A program made the translations under genes and the position numbers. Under the pieces are notes generated by a model, which saw nothing but the letters and a program-made list of their open reading frames with translations, was not told where the DNA came from and made no database searches. From Cryptomeria japonica (taxonomy: Eukaryota; Streptophyta; Pinopsida; Cupressales; Cupressaceae), in NCBI RefSeq assembly GCF_030272615.1, contig NC_081414.1:770169653-770233652 (forward strand): 64,000 nt of DNA, given 5' to 3'. Within the stretch, counting starts at the first letter, position 1. Each line of letters opens with the position of its first letter. Positions 13,301 to 23,437 of the stretch are shown piece after piece.

Positions 13301-14345
13301 GGATCCACTAGCCGAATCTGTGTCGATTCATCATCAGAATTAGTCACACCTTCCTCATCAGCAACGTAACATGATTTGTCTTTGTTTCTCCTATACTTAT
13401 GCTTTTTCTGATAATCATGGTTAGGCCTAAAATATCTTCGAGCTCTTTCTTCAAATCTTGAATTCCTTTCAGGACACCTAGATGCAAAATGACCTATCTT
13501 ATTACATGCAAAGCATTTAAAAGGTGATTTTCCTTCATACTTACTTCCTATCAGTCCTTTAGGTACTCTTCTAGCAAATAAAGCTTCAAGTTTCTCAAAA
13601 TTTTCATCTTCTTTCTTCATATCCTCTAGTTCCTTCACATATAAAGCTTTCCAATCACTCTTGCTGATAGATGATGTAGATGCATGAAAAGTAGGTTCAG
13701 ATTTTAGAGTTCCAGACGGTCCAAATTCCTCAAGTTCAAAAGTAGATAACTTCCCAACCAAGGTATCCCTATTAAAAAATGTGTTTTCCATAGTTCTCAG
13801 TTCATTAATTGTAGTAGCCATCACCTTATAAGTTGGTGGCAAAGATCTCAGTACTTTAGAAACTATTTCATCTTTGCTTAGAGATCCACCACAATATTGA
13901 ATTCCCAGAACAATCTCATTAACTCTCTCCATAAAAGTAGTAATCCTTTCATCTTCTTCCATCTTCAGGTTTTCATACCTCACCCTATAACCATCAAGTT
14001 TAGCAATTTTAATAGTAGAGTCACCTTCATTCAGAGTCTCCAATTTGTCCCATATAGCCTTTGTAGTTGATTTATCAGTTAGTCCCATTATTTGCTGATC
14101 AGAAAGTGAACACATAAGGGCTTCTCTATCTCTACAATCATTCTCAAGCTCCTTATCCATGCCTGTCACAGGAGGATTTCCAGATGCCGGATTAAAAGGT
14201 ATTACTCCTTTCTTAGTGATCTCTCAAATTTCCTTTCCAAGACATCTTAGATGAGTCTCCATCTGAATCTTCCACCAAGCCTAGGAAATTATCTTCAAAA
14301 AATAGCTGCAGATGTATTTGATGAACTTGAACTCTTAGATGCCAT
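10329..14345 (-). pseudogene. Copia gag-pol of element B, broken and internally rearranged
   Basis: Gag starts at a plausible ATG (14345) with a Ser-rich leader. A long open stretch (13198-14169) holds the UBN2-type domain (TKAIWDKLETLNEGD, ITTFMERVNEIVLG, LPPTYKVMATTINELRT) and a CCHC knuckle, CFACNKIGHFASRC. The protease motif IDSGCSHHMTGD is at about 13165-13200 and is intact. A pre-integrase segment (ISLDGKHNTDNVYYVEGLRHN...) runs to 12770. Integrase pieces lie at 12369-12807; two adjacent TAG codons sit at the position of the conserved Gln-Gln near 12370. Reverse transcriptase (11164-11709) reads CFDD at the catalytic box. RNase H ends at 10329. A conserved integrase block is found on the opposite strand (12160-12237). 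Confidence 0.85.
12155..12237 (+). other. Inverted integrase block inside element B
   Basis: On the plus strand this reads DIGKTPYELWFGHTPTFRYF followed by KIFG, a block that belongs to the Copia integrase C-terminal part. In A and C the same block is on the minus strand. Here it points against its own element. Just left, a 37-bp sequence beginning TTACTATTGAATTTTATAA occurs twice in direct orientation (about 12019 and 12121). A local inversion, perhaps by template switching during reverse transcription, explains this best. Confidence 0.7.
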
Positions 14346-14401
14346 CGGATATTCCTCAAGCTATTAAGATTCTATAGAGAGGACCAAGCTCTGATACAAA
14401 T

Positions 14402-15627
14402 AATTAGATAGCTCAAATAACTAGAGGACAACTGAGAAGGGGGATGAATCAGTTGTCAATAGATTACAAAACTTTAAACATTCAAATCCATATTATCGAA
14501 ACACATAAACCCAATACTGGAATAACTGATATGGAAATTAAACATAAAAATAAATCATAGAATAGTTACCATCCATCCATAACACATGACACTAATATTT
14601 GTACGTGGAAAACCCGATAAAGGGAAAAACCATGGTGGGAAGCCTACCCATAGTCAAATAATACATCTGCAGTAAGTATGTGATTAGAAAATGAGGGGCC
14701 TGCACATGCAAGAAACAGCCTAGAGTGCACTGCTCGTCATAAAAGGATCCTCACTAATTATAAAATAAATCCAGACTACAATCCAGAAAGAAGAGTGAAC
14801 TGTAAAGATGACATCTCCTATGCCTAAGTACAGTTTCAGTTAAGCTTAGTACTAGAGGTCTTAAACCTCTTTTACCAACCCAATTTGGTCACCTATGAAT
14901 GACCAAAACTCCTACATATGATTACACCATTATTAACACATAGGTAATCGCATAACCATCCAATAACCATAATCACATGATCTACAAAGAGATCTCAAAT
15001 CATATTTATACCAACTGGGGACCTAAACAATTAGGTCAGCCACCTAAAAGATAATACAATAAATTCATAACATAAACCCATAATACAATGATCAACCAAG
15101 TTGGCCTAAGACCAAAACAACATAATCCAATCAATGAATCCATCCACTAATGCATCGGGATCACCCATCAACATGTTACATAAGTCGGTTCATAACCTAG
15201 AAGAATAAGACAGCATTAGGTATGGACCCAAATCCAACACCACCGATCAACAACAAGACGAACAAGATAACCAATAGCATCCTGAAAGCCATCTAGAAGT
15301 CGTGCTAACACCACTTATCATGTGCATCAAAATATCTTTAACAAAGCTCTTCCTATAAAACCCTTATCGATGACCAAAAGGCTTACCAGAACAAATGATA
15401 ATATCTGAGTCATGAAATCCTGAACCAACTGATCATGATACGCATCTAACTAGCATGAATGACGGATCTAAACCAATTTTATAAACCAAAGCATACTGGA
15501 TCAATATCATAATCCAACCACTCTACAGGAACCAATCGAAAACTAGTAAACAACCAAAACAGTCGGTGTTGCCATCAATGACAAAATGTCTATGCAACAA
15601 ATAATCAATTCCTCGAGATTCCCAACA
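14402..15627 (-). repeat. 5' LTR of element B
   Basis: About 1226 bp, close to the 1216 bp of the middle LTR and clearly related. The start is decayed (AATTAGATAG for TGTTAGACAG) and the end is CCCAACA. It carries GAAGGGGGATGAATC (14437-14451), ACGTGGAAAACCC and GGGAAAAACCATGGTGGG (14603-14641), and AGAGTGCACTGCTC (about 14724). Confidence 0.75.
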
Positions 15628-16283
15628 AGGATTTCTAGTTTAAATATCATTATCATTTTATGTTGTTTGATTATTAGTCATCTAACATAACATAGCTTGT
15701 TAGCATGATGCTCATGTATGCACCCAAATGCACTAGTTACCTAGCATAATCGAGTTTTTTAGTGTAATCATTTTTTTTACTACACAGATCAAATAACATC
15801 ATAGAACTTGTCTTGTGCAATCTACACCTTTTATGGACCAATTAGAATAACACAACTCGCTAGCTAGTAGAATCCAAATTGTAAACATTGTAAGGTCTCT
15901 ACCCTTAATATTTCAAATAAATAAAATAAATTACTCAACTAACACATCATAAATTATATTTTACTTAAAAAACTCCATAATAATAATAAATTAAGAAATA
16001 CAACTTGGAGTTCTAGTGCTTGTTCCAAGAAAGAACATATACATTTAAGATATTATTACAATATTGCGACTATGCCATTAATGAAAATATTTCATCAATG
16101 AGTTGCAATATTTAATAAATTTAAATATATATAATACAGTCACCCTAGCTTGCCACCAACTAGAAGTCATCTGCAAGCTAAGGATGAGAACATGACCTAG
16201 GATGAAGAAATTATGCTTCCACACAATTCTTCCTGACATGAAGAATAGTCGACTCTGCATGAAGAGCCTAGCTACTTGGATAC
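15628..16283. other. AT-rich spacer between elements B and C
   Basis: I see no gene, repeat or element end here apart from the GATAC target site of element C at 16279-16283. It probably belongs to the older sequence into which C inserted and continues at 21915. Confidence 0.5.
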
Positions 16284-17367
16284 TGTTAGGACCTAGAGGC
16301 TACTAAGAGGGGGGGGGTGAATCAGTTGTCTATTAATTTCAACCCAAATATAACTTAATCAAACTTGATACATAATACTGGTAAACCAAACTTAATGTCG
16401 GTTAACAGATTAACAGTTAATATCAATACTGATGAAACTTAATGCCTGAAACAGAAAGAGAAACAACATCCACAACACATAACACAGATATTTTTACGTG
16501 GAAACCCTATAAGGGAAAAGCTATGGTGGGAAACCTTACCCACAATCAGATGATACTACTATAGATAGTATGTGTATACAAATGGGGTCTACACATGCAG
16601 AAAGGCCAACCGCCTAGAGCTCACTGCTCAATCACAAACTAGGAGTCACCCTGACTACAATTGGATGATTAAATCAAATGATAATGTACTGCTCAAAGTA
16701 TCATCTCCAATGCTGGATTCAGTACCGGTTAAGCTCTGATAATCACCTTTAAACCTTCCTTGAACCTTCTCTATGGTCTTCTCATATGATCTTCAATATT
16801 CACACATACCATGTTACAATACCATAACCATATACCGTCTCTCTTCTCCTTACTTAAATTATCTCACAAATGAGATCTTACATATATACCAAAACCTAAG
16901 ACCAAATGTGTAGGTCGGCTAATTAAGAATATTACAATTAAATCAATTACAGATAAGTCAAAATGCAATGCATCATGTCGGCTCAATACATTTACAACAA
17001 TATCCAATTAATTAAATCATCTCCATAATGTGTCATCCTGATCTGCAAATAGATAATGCATGTCGGTCCATAACCTAGACCAATTTGCTAGTAACAACAA
17101 ATATGTCAACCCGATTAGATCAATAACCAAAATACCAAAACCAAGTATCCAAACCATGTCTTTGACATAACCAAGTGATCTCCAAATGATAAAAAATCAT
17201 CCTTAGTGTTGGTGAACAATATAACCTGTCGGGGAACCAAATACCGATGATTGTGCATGAGTCACTGAACTTGCCAATGAACATAACCAAAGATCTCTAG
17301 AAGGATAAGTATTGATAAGTGTTGACATCAATGACAAAACCAATGCAACACATCCATAATACCAACA
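16284..17367 (-). repeat. 3' LTR of element C
   Basis: 1084 bp, TGTTAGGACC to ATACCAACA. It includes GAGGGGGGGGGTGAATC (about 16308-16324), ACGTGGAAACCCTATAAGGG (from 16496) and AGAGCTCACTGCTCA (about 16616). It differs from the right copy by scattered substitutions, many C/T or G/A, and by G-run length. Confidence 0.9.
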
Positions 17368-17688
17368 ATCTCCTCCTTTGGCATTGATGGCAACACAAGA
17401 TGGAAAAACATCTAAGTGTCAAAATAGAATGCCAAAAACCAAAAACGAACAATCTCGAGAATAGATCAATACCAGAAATCAAAATACATCACTCCCCCAA
17501 AAAGTAATCTCTCCCCAAAGGATAATGTTTTTTCATAGATATCTTTCCCCCTTTGACATCAAATACCAAAGAAATATAAATACCAATTGCTATAACCAAC
17601 TACTCTCCCTAAGAAGTAGCTCTCCTCCATCAAAGCTGGAAAGAGTTTCTCTGTTAATTATGTTGGTTTGATGCCAATCATCAACTGT

Positions 17689-20600
17689 CTAAGTCTCTTC
17701 CAGTGAGGGTATAACCCCAAGCTGCTCTCTAAGATATTCAAAAGTTTCCTTAGGCAAAGTCATAGTAAAGATATCTACAATCTTCTCTTTAGTATTTACA
17801 TAAACCAATCTCACTTCTTTTGCTTCAACATTCTCTTTCAGAAAATTATATTTGATAGAAACATGTTTAGTTTTTGAGTGAAATATCGGATTCTTAGATA
17901 TATCAATTGTTGCTGAATTATCACAATAAATGATTATAGGTTCTTTACATTTTAACTTTATGTCCTTCAACATTTTCTTAATCCATAATACCTGAGTACA
18001 ATTAGTTGTTGTTGCAACATATTCTGATTCTGCTATTGATAGTGATGTACAACTCTGTTTCTTGCTCAACAATGAAATCAATCTGCTACCAAGAACGAAT
18101 TCCCCACTGGTGGTGCTCTTTCTGTCATCTACATCTCCTACCCAATTTGCATCAGTGTATGCACATAAATTAAAATTTTCATCTTTAGGATACCATAAAC
18201 CAAGATTTGTTGTGCCTTGTAGATACTGAAAAATCCTTTTCACTGTTGATTCATGATTTTCTCTAGGATTAGTCTGAAATCTTGAAACAATACACACTGC
18301 ATTCATTATATCAGGTCTTGTTTGTGTCAAATATAGTAAACCTCCAATCATAGATTTATATCTTGTCGGATTAACAAGATTTGAATCATCCTTCAATGTC
18401 AATTTATCAGTTGTAGTCATAGGAGTACTTACCGGTTTAGAGTTTTCCATACCAAATTTCTTCAGTAGTTCCTTCAAGTACTTTGTTTGACATATGAATA
18501 TGCCTTTATCAGTCTGTGAAATCTACAATCCTAAAAATAATTGTATCTCCCCAATCATAGACATTTCAAATTCTTCCTACATCTTATTAGAAAAGTCTTT
18601 ACACAATCCATCTTCTCCTCCAAAAATGATGTCATCAACAAAAACTTCAATAACCAAGATGTCTTCCTTAGTCACTTTGAAATATAAGTTGATGTCGGCA
18701 TTACCTTTAGTGTAACCAAGCTTCAAAAGATATTCTAGCATACCAAGTTCTAGGAGCTTGCTTCAATCCATATAAAGCTTTTTTTAATCTGCAAACCATG
18801 TCTTTATCATTTGTCAATGAAAATACATTAGGTTGTTCAATATAAACTTCCTCTTCAAGATCACCATTTTGAAATGCACATTTTACATCCATTTGATATT
18901 ATTTATAGTTATTGTGTGCTGCAAATGCAAGAAATAACCTGACTGCCTCAATTCTAGCTACCGATGCAAAGGTTTCATTGTAGTCAATTCTCTCTTTCTA
19001 TGAATATCCTTTACACACTAATCTTGCTTTGTTTCTAATTACCTTACCATCTTCATTAAGTTTATTTCTAAATACCCATTTAGTTCTAATTACATTTTTA
19101 TCTTTAGTTCAGGGAACCAATGTCCATGTAATGTTCTTTTCAATTTGTTCTAATTCATCTTCCATAGGTTTAATCCAATGTTTATGTTCACTTGCCTCTA
19201 TAACAGATGTTGGTTAAATTTGAGAAATTAAACATACCTCTTCATTTGCTAGTCTTCCTCTTGTCATAACACCTTGATACTTATTCCCAATTATCTGACT
19301 TTTAGAGTGATTCAGTCTTACATACCTGGGTGTCTTCACTTGCTATTGTTCTTCAGTCACTGTGGAATTCTCTGATGATGCCGATGTGACTGGATCCACA
19401 TTCTATACTGGTACACTTTGTATAGGTTCATTTATGATCATCTCAACTACCAGTTAAGAATCCATAGACCTTGAATTTTCTCTAAATTGTTCATCTATTT
19501 TCACATTTGCACTCTCAATGATTTTCTGTAATGTTTTATTAAAATATATATATGCTTTTCTCTTAAATGAATAACCAAGAAATATTCCTTCATCACTTCT
19601 AGGATCAAATTTGCCAATTTACTCATCTCTCCTAATGTAGCATTTTCTTCCAAATATTTTGAAGTATTTAAGAGTAGGAGTATTACCAAACCCTAATTCA
19701 TAAGGTGTCTTACCGATTTCACCTTTGATGTGAACTTTGTTGAAAGTGTAAACCGTTGTATTTACTGCTTCTCTCTAGTACACATGAGGTAGATTTGCTT
19801 ATGTTATCATGCTTCTAGCTGCATCCAGAATAGTTTTGTTCTTCCTTTCCACAACTCCATTCTACTGAGGTGTCTGAGGTGCTAATAGTTGTCTTTTAAC
19901 TCCATTCCCTTCACATAATATATTAAATTCCTTAGATGTAAATTCACCTCCTTGATCTGATCTTCAACATTTGATTTTCTTACCAGTTTTATTCTCTACC
20001 ATTGCCTTGAATAAAATGAATTTCCCAAAAGCTTCTGATTTCTCCCCGAGAAAAGTAACTCAACACATTCTAGAATAATCATCAATAATTAGCATAAATT
20101 ATCTATCTCCCTATAGACTTCTTGTTCTTGTTGGACCACACAAGTCAGTATGAATTAAATCAAGAACATTATTAGATTTCTCATAAATACTCTTAAAAGT
20201 TGTTCTAACTTTCTTTCCCATTTGACATTCCTTACATATCAGATTATGACATTTTACAATCTTAGGTAAATCCCTTGTTGCCTTAGATGAACTAATCTTT
20301 ATAATGCAATCAAAAATCACATGACAGAGTCTTTTATACAATAACCAACTTTCATCAATATGTGCAATCAAGCATGTCTTTCATCTTCTTCCATTTTCAA
20401 ATTTTCATACTTGACCAGGAAGCATTCCAGTTTTGCAATTTTGATAGTGGTATCTCCTTCATTCAATGTCTCCAATTTATCCCAAATAGCTTTAGCAGTA
20501 GATCGGTCTGATAATCCCATGATTTGCTTATCTGACAAGGCACTCAAAAGTGCTTCTCTTTCTTTGCAATCATTCTCTTGATCCTTACCCAATGTTGGTA

Positions 20601-20700
20601 GATTAGGTTGATTCGGTGTAGGACCAACATAACCATTCTTTGTAACATCCCATATGTCTCTTCCAATGCAATTCAGATGTGTCTCCATCCTGATCTTCCA
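17689..20700 (-). pseudogene. Deleted Copia gag-pol of element C
   Basis: Gag begins near 20688 (METHLNCIGRDIW, then TAKAIWDKLETLNEGD) and breaks off after MEEDER at about 20380. The next readable residues, CLIAHIDESWLLYKR, belong to the pre-integrase region, so the gag remainder, zinc knuckle and protease are gone. Integrase follows to about 19500 with a stop at the Gln before NGVVE. Reverse transcriptase fragments lie at 18494-19100, including [20 protein letters not shown] and a FVDD catalytic box. The final frame (17689-18477) is open for 262 codons and covers the end of RT and all of RNase H: YTDANWVGD, AESEY, CDNSATIDIS, HSKTKHVSIKYN, DIFT. The protein cannot be complete. Confidence 0.85.
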
Positions 20701-20817
20701 TATGCCATAGTTAGCTCCATCAAGTTTCAGATTGTCCTTCCAGAAAAAGTTAGTTGCTATAGAATCTCCTCAAGTTGTTAAATTTCTACAAAAAGAGGAC
20801 TTGGCTCTGATACCAAT

Positions 20818-21914
20818 TGTTAGGACCTAGAGGAAACTCGGAGTGGGGGGGGGGGGGGGCGGGGGTGAATCAGTTGTCTATTAATTTCAACCCAAATATA
20901 ACTTAATCAAACTTGATACATAATATTGATAAACCAAAATTAATGTCAGTTAACAAATTAACAATTAATATCAATACCGGTGAAACTTAATGCATGAAAC
21001 AGAAAGAGAAACAACATCCACAACACATAACACAAATATTTGTACATGGAAACCTTGTAAGGGAAAAACCATGATGGGAAATCTTACCCACAATCATATG
21101 ATACTACTGCAGATAGTATGTCTATACAAATGGGGTCTGCACATGCAGAAAGGCCAACTGCATAGAGCTCACTACTCAATCACAAAATAGGAGTCACACT
21201 GACTACAATTGGATAACTAAACCCAATGATAATGTACTGCTCAAAGTAGCATCTCCAATGCTGGATTCAGTATTGGTTAAGCTCTGATAATAACCTTCAA
21301 ACCTTCCTTGAACCTTCTCTATGGTCTGCTCGTATGATCTTCAATATTCACACATACCATGTTACAATACCATAACCATATACTATCTCTTTTCTCCTTA
21401 CTTACATTATCTCACAAATGAGATCTTACATATATACCAAAACCTAAGACCAAATGTGTAGGTCAGCTAATTAAGAATATTACAATTAAATCAATTACAG
21501 ATAAGTCAATATGCGATGCATCATGTCGGCTCAATACATTTACAACAATATCCAATTAATTAAATCATCTCCATAACATGCTATGCTAATCTGGAATAGA
21601 TAATGCGTGTCGGTCCATAACCTAGACCAATTTGCCGGCAACAGCAAATATGTCAACCCGATTAGATCAATAACCAAAATACCAAAACCAAGTATCCAAA
21701 CCATGTCTTCGACATAACCAAGTGATCTCCAGATGATAACAAGTCATCCTTAGTGTTGGTGAACAATACAACCTTCCTGTGAACCAAATACCGGTGACTG
21801 TGCATGAGTCACTGAACTTGCCTGTGAACATAACCAAAGATCTCCAGAAGGATAAGTGTTGATAAATGTTGACATCAATGACAAAACCAATGCAACACAT
21901 CCATAATACCAACA
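20818..21914 (-). repeat. 5' LTR of element C
   Basis: 1097 bp, matching the left LTR along its whole length. The main length difference is an expanded G run interrupted by one C at about 20846-20868. It shares the TGAATCAGTTGTC block, GGGAAAAACCATGATGGG (about 21061-21078) and AGAGCTCACTACTCA. Confidence 0.9.
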
Positions 21915-22012
21915 GATACAATGGTAGCATGGAAACCATGGTGGAACCTAATACATCTACATGTACTTCTTTTATATATGATAATGCATTTTCATATTAT
22001 CAAGATATGAAA

Positions 22013-22815
22013 AAGAAACATATTAAGTAAATTTTTTAGGCAATTCATATATTTCAATGACTTTTAGGCTTCAGCCAAAGCACTTTTAAACTGCATATTT
22101 TCCCAAAAAAAGGATCTTCCTTCATTTTTTACCCATATTCGATACTCTTTCCTAGAAATGTATATGCCAATTAACTTATGATTATGCACTCTTCCTATTG
22201 TGTGGTATTTGGTCATATTTATTATATAATTTACGTTAATTATTACAAATATATGACTATTCAAGTTCAATAATGACATATTTATATATGTACTTATTCA
22301 TATGTATTCAACTTGATCATGTACATGGTTGTTCATATGCATTATTAGTATTTTTTGACTATTTAATAATGATATTTTCTTCTACATGGTTGTTCATATG
22401 TATTAATAGTGATTCATAATTATGTAATGATATTAATTTCATCTACATGGCTATTCATATTCATTCATTCTTTATTGCAAAGGTGTGCACCCTTGGTCTC
22501 CTTGTGTTGTGCAGCACAGCGCTCGGGTTTGTGACATGACTTAACCATTTCCTATGGATTCTACACGTCTAGTTCTTGTATCGGGCATTAACAGGTCGAT
22601 CTTTTGGTGCAATGACAACCACACTTGTAACAATTGGTATCAGAGCTTGATCACACGTTCAAACCCATCACTTGTGCTTGGGGGGGGATTGTTGCAAAGG
22701 TGTGCGCCCTTGGTCTCCTTGTGTTGTGCAGTGCAATGCTCAGGTTTGTGACATAGCTTAACCGCCTCCTATGGATTCTATAAGTCTAGTGGTTGTATCG
22801 AGAATTAATAGGTTA
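22013..22815. repeat. First copy of ~0.8-kb tandem duplication
   Basis: From AGAAACATATTAAGTA (22014) this sequence is repeated from about 22818, including GGCTTCAGCCAAAGCACTTT, the ACCCATATTCGATACTC stretch and the repeated ACATGGTTGTTCATATG phrases. The unit consists of about 460 bp of AT-rich DNA plus the first ~340 bp of a TRIM. The second copy is interrupted by element D at 23335 and resumes at 58377. Confidence 0.8.
22473..22815 (+). mobile_element. TRIM, first copy, 3' LTR truncated
   Basis: A miniature LTR retrotransposon. The 5' LTR is 22473-22632 (160 bp, TATTGCAAAGG...TTGTAACA). Two bases later comes the primer site TGGTATCAGAGC (22635-22646), a perfect initiator-Met match. The internal region is 57 bp and ends in the purine tract GGGGGGGGAT (22680-22689). 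The 3' LTR starts TGTTGCAAAGG at 22690 and is cut at about 22815 by the duplication junction. It has no coding capacity, as expected for TRIMs. Confidence 0.85.
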
Positions 22816-23335
22816 AGAGAAACATATTAAGTAATTTTTTTAGCCAATTCATCTATTTCAATGAATTCTAGGCTTCAGCCAAAGCACTTTTAAACTGTAT
22901 ATTTTACCAAAAAAGGGATCTTCCTTCATTTTTTACCCATATTCGATACTCTTTCCTAGAAATGTATATGCCAATTAACTTATGATTATGCACTCTTCCT
23001 ATTGTGTGGTATTTGGTCATATTTCTTATATAATTTACGTTAATTATTACAATATATGACTATTCAAGTGCAATAATGACATATTTATATATGTACTTAT
23101 TCATGTGTATTCAACTTGATCATGTGCATGGTTGTTCATATGCATTATTAGTATTTTTTGACTATATAATAATGATATTTTCTTCTACATGGTTGTTCAT
23201 ATGTATTAATAGTAATTCATAACTATGTAATGATATTAATTTCATCTACATGGCTATTCATATTCATTCATTATTTATTGCAAAGGTGTGCGCCCTTGGT
23301 CTCCTTGTGTTGTGCGGCACAATGCTCGGGTTTGT
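22816..23335. repeat. Second copy of tandem duplication, left part
   Basis: Repeats 22014-22532 with few differences. It ends at the insertion point of element D, inside the TRIM 5' LTR, and continues from 58377. Confidence 0.8.
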
Positions 23336-23368
23336 TGTCATAACCCTCTTTTTGGACCTTGATATGAC

Positions 23369-23383
23369 TTTCTATTATTATTA

Positions 23384-23433
<50 letters not shown>
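23369..23433 (+). repeat. (ATT)n microsatellite
   Basis: Nearly perfect TTA/ATT trinucleotide run just inside the 5' LTR of D. The 3' LTR has a longer one at 30043-30125. Confidence 0.95.

Positions 23434-23437
<4 letters not shown>

Larger units (their letters stand above)
8891..15627 (-). mobile_element. Copia element B
   Basis: A second minus-strand element of the same family: shared 3' LTR (8891-10106), internal 10107-14401 and 5' LTR (14402-15627). The primer site is GCTCTGATACAA at 14388-14399, one mismatch from consensus. The internal region is shorter than in A because part of integrase and the following linker is missing or rearranged near 12000-12240. The order of domains is Copia-type. 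The flank after 15627 cannot be paired with another flank to test a TSD. Confidence 0.75.
16284..21914 (-). mobile_element. Copia element C, complete ends, internally deleted
   Basis: Both ends are intact. The left LTR 16284-17367 and right LTR 20818-21914 each run TGTTAGGACC...ACCAACA, and the element is flanked by the perfect 5-bp duplication GATAC (16279-16283 and 21915-21919). The primer site is perfect: plus GCTCTGATACCA at 20804-20815, complement of an initiator-Met site. The purine tract shows as the complement ATCTCCTCCTTTGG at 17368-17381. The internal region is only about 3450 bp because gag is fused to the pre-integrase region with the protease lost. The two LTRs look very similar, so it is among the younger insertions here. 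It could move only with proteins from a relative. Confidence 0.9.

Noticed and set aside
22635-22646. tRNA gene suggested by TGGTATCAGAGC
   Set aside because: It is a primer binding site complementary to the tRNA 3' end; no cloverleaf is present around it. The same holds at 58479 and 28628.
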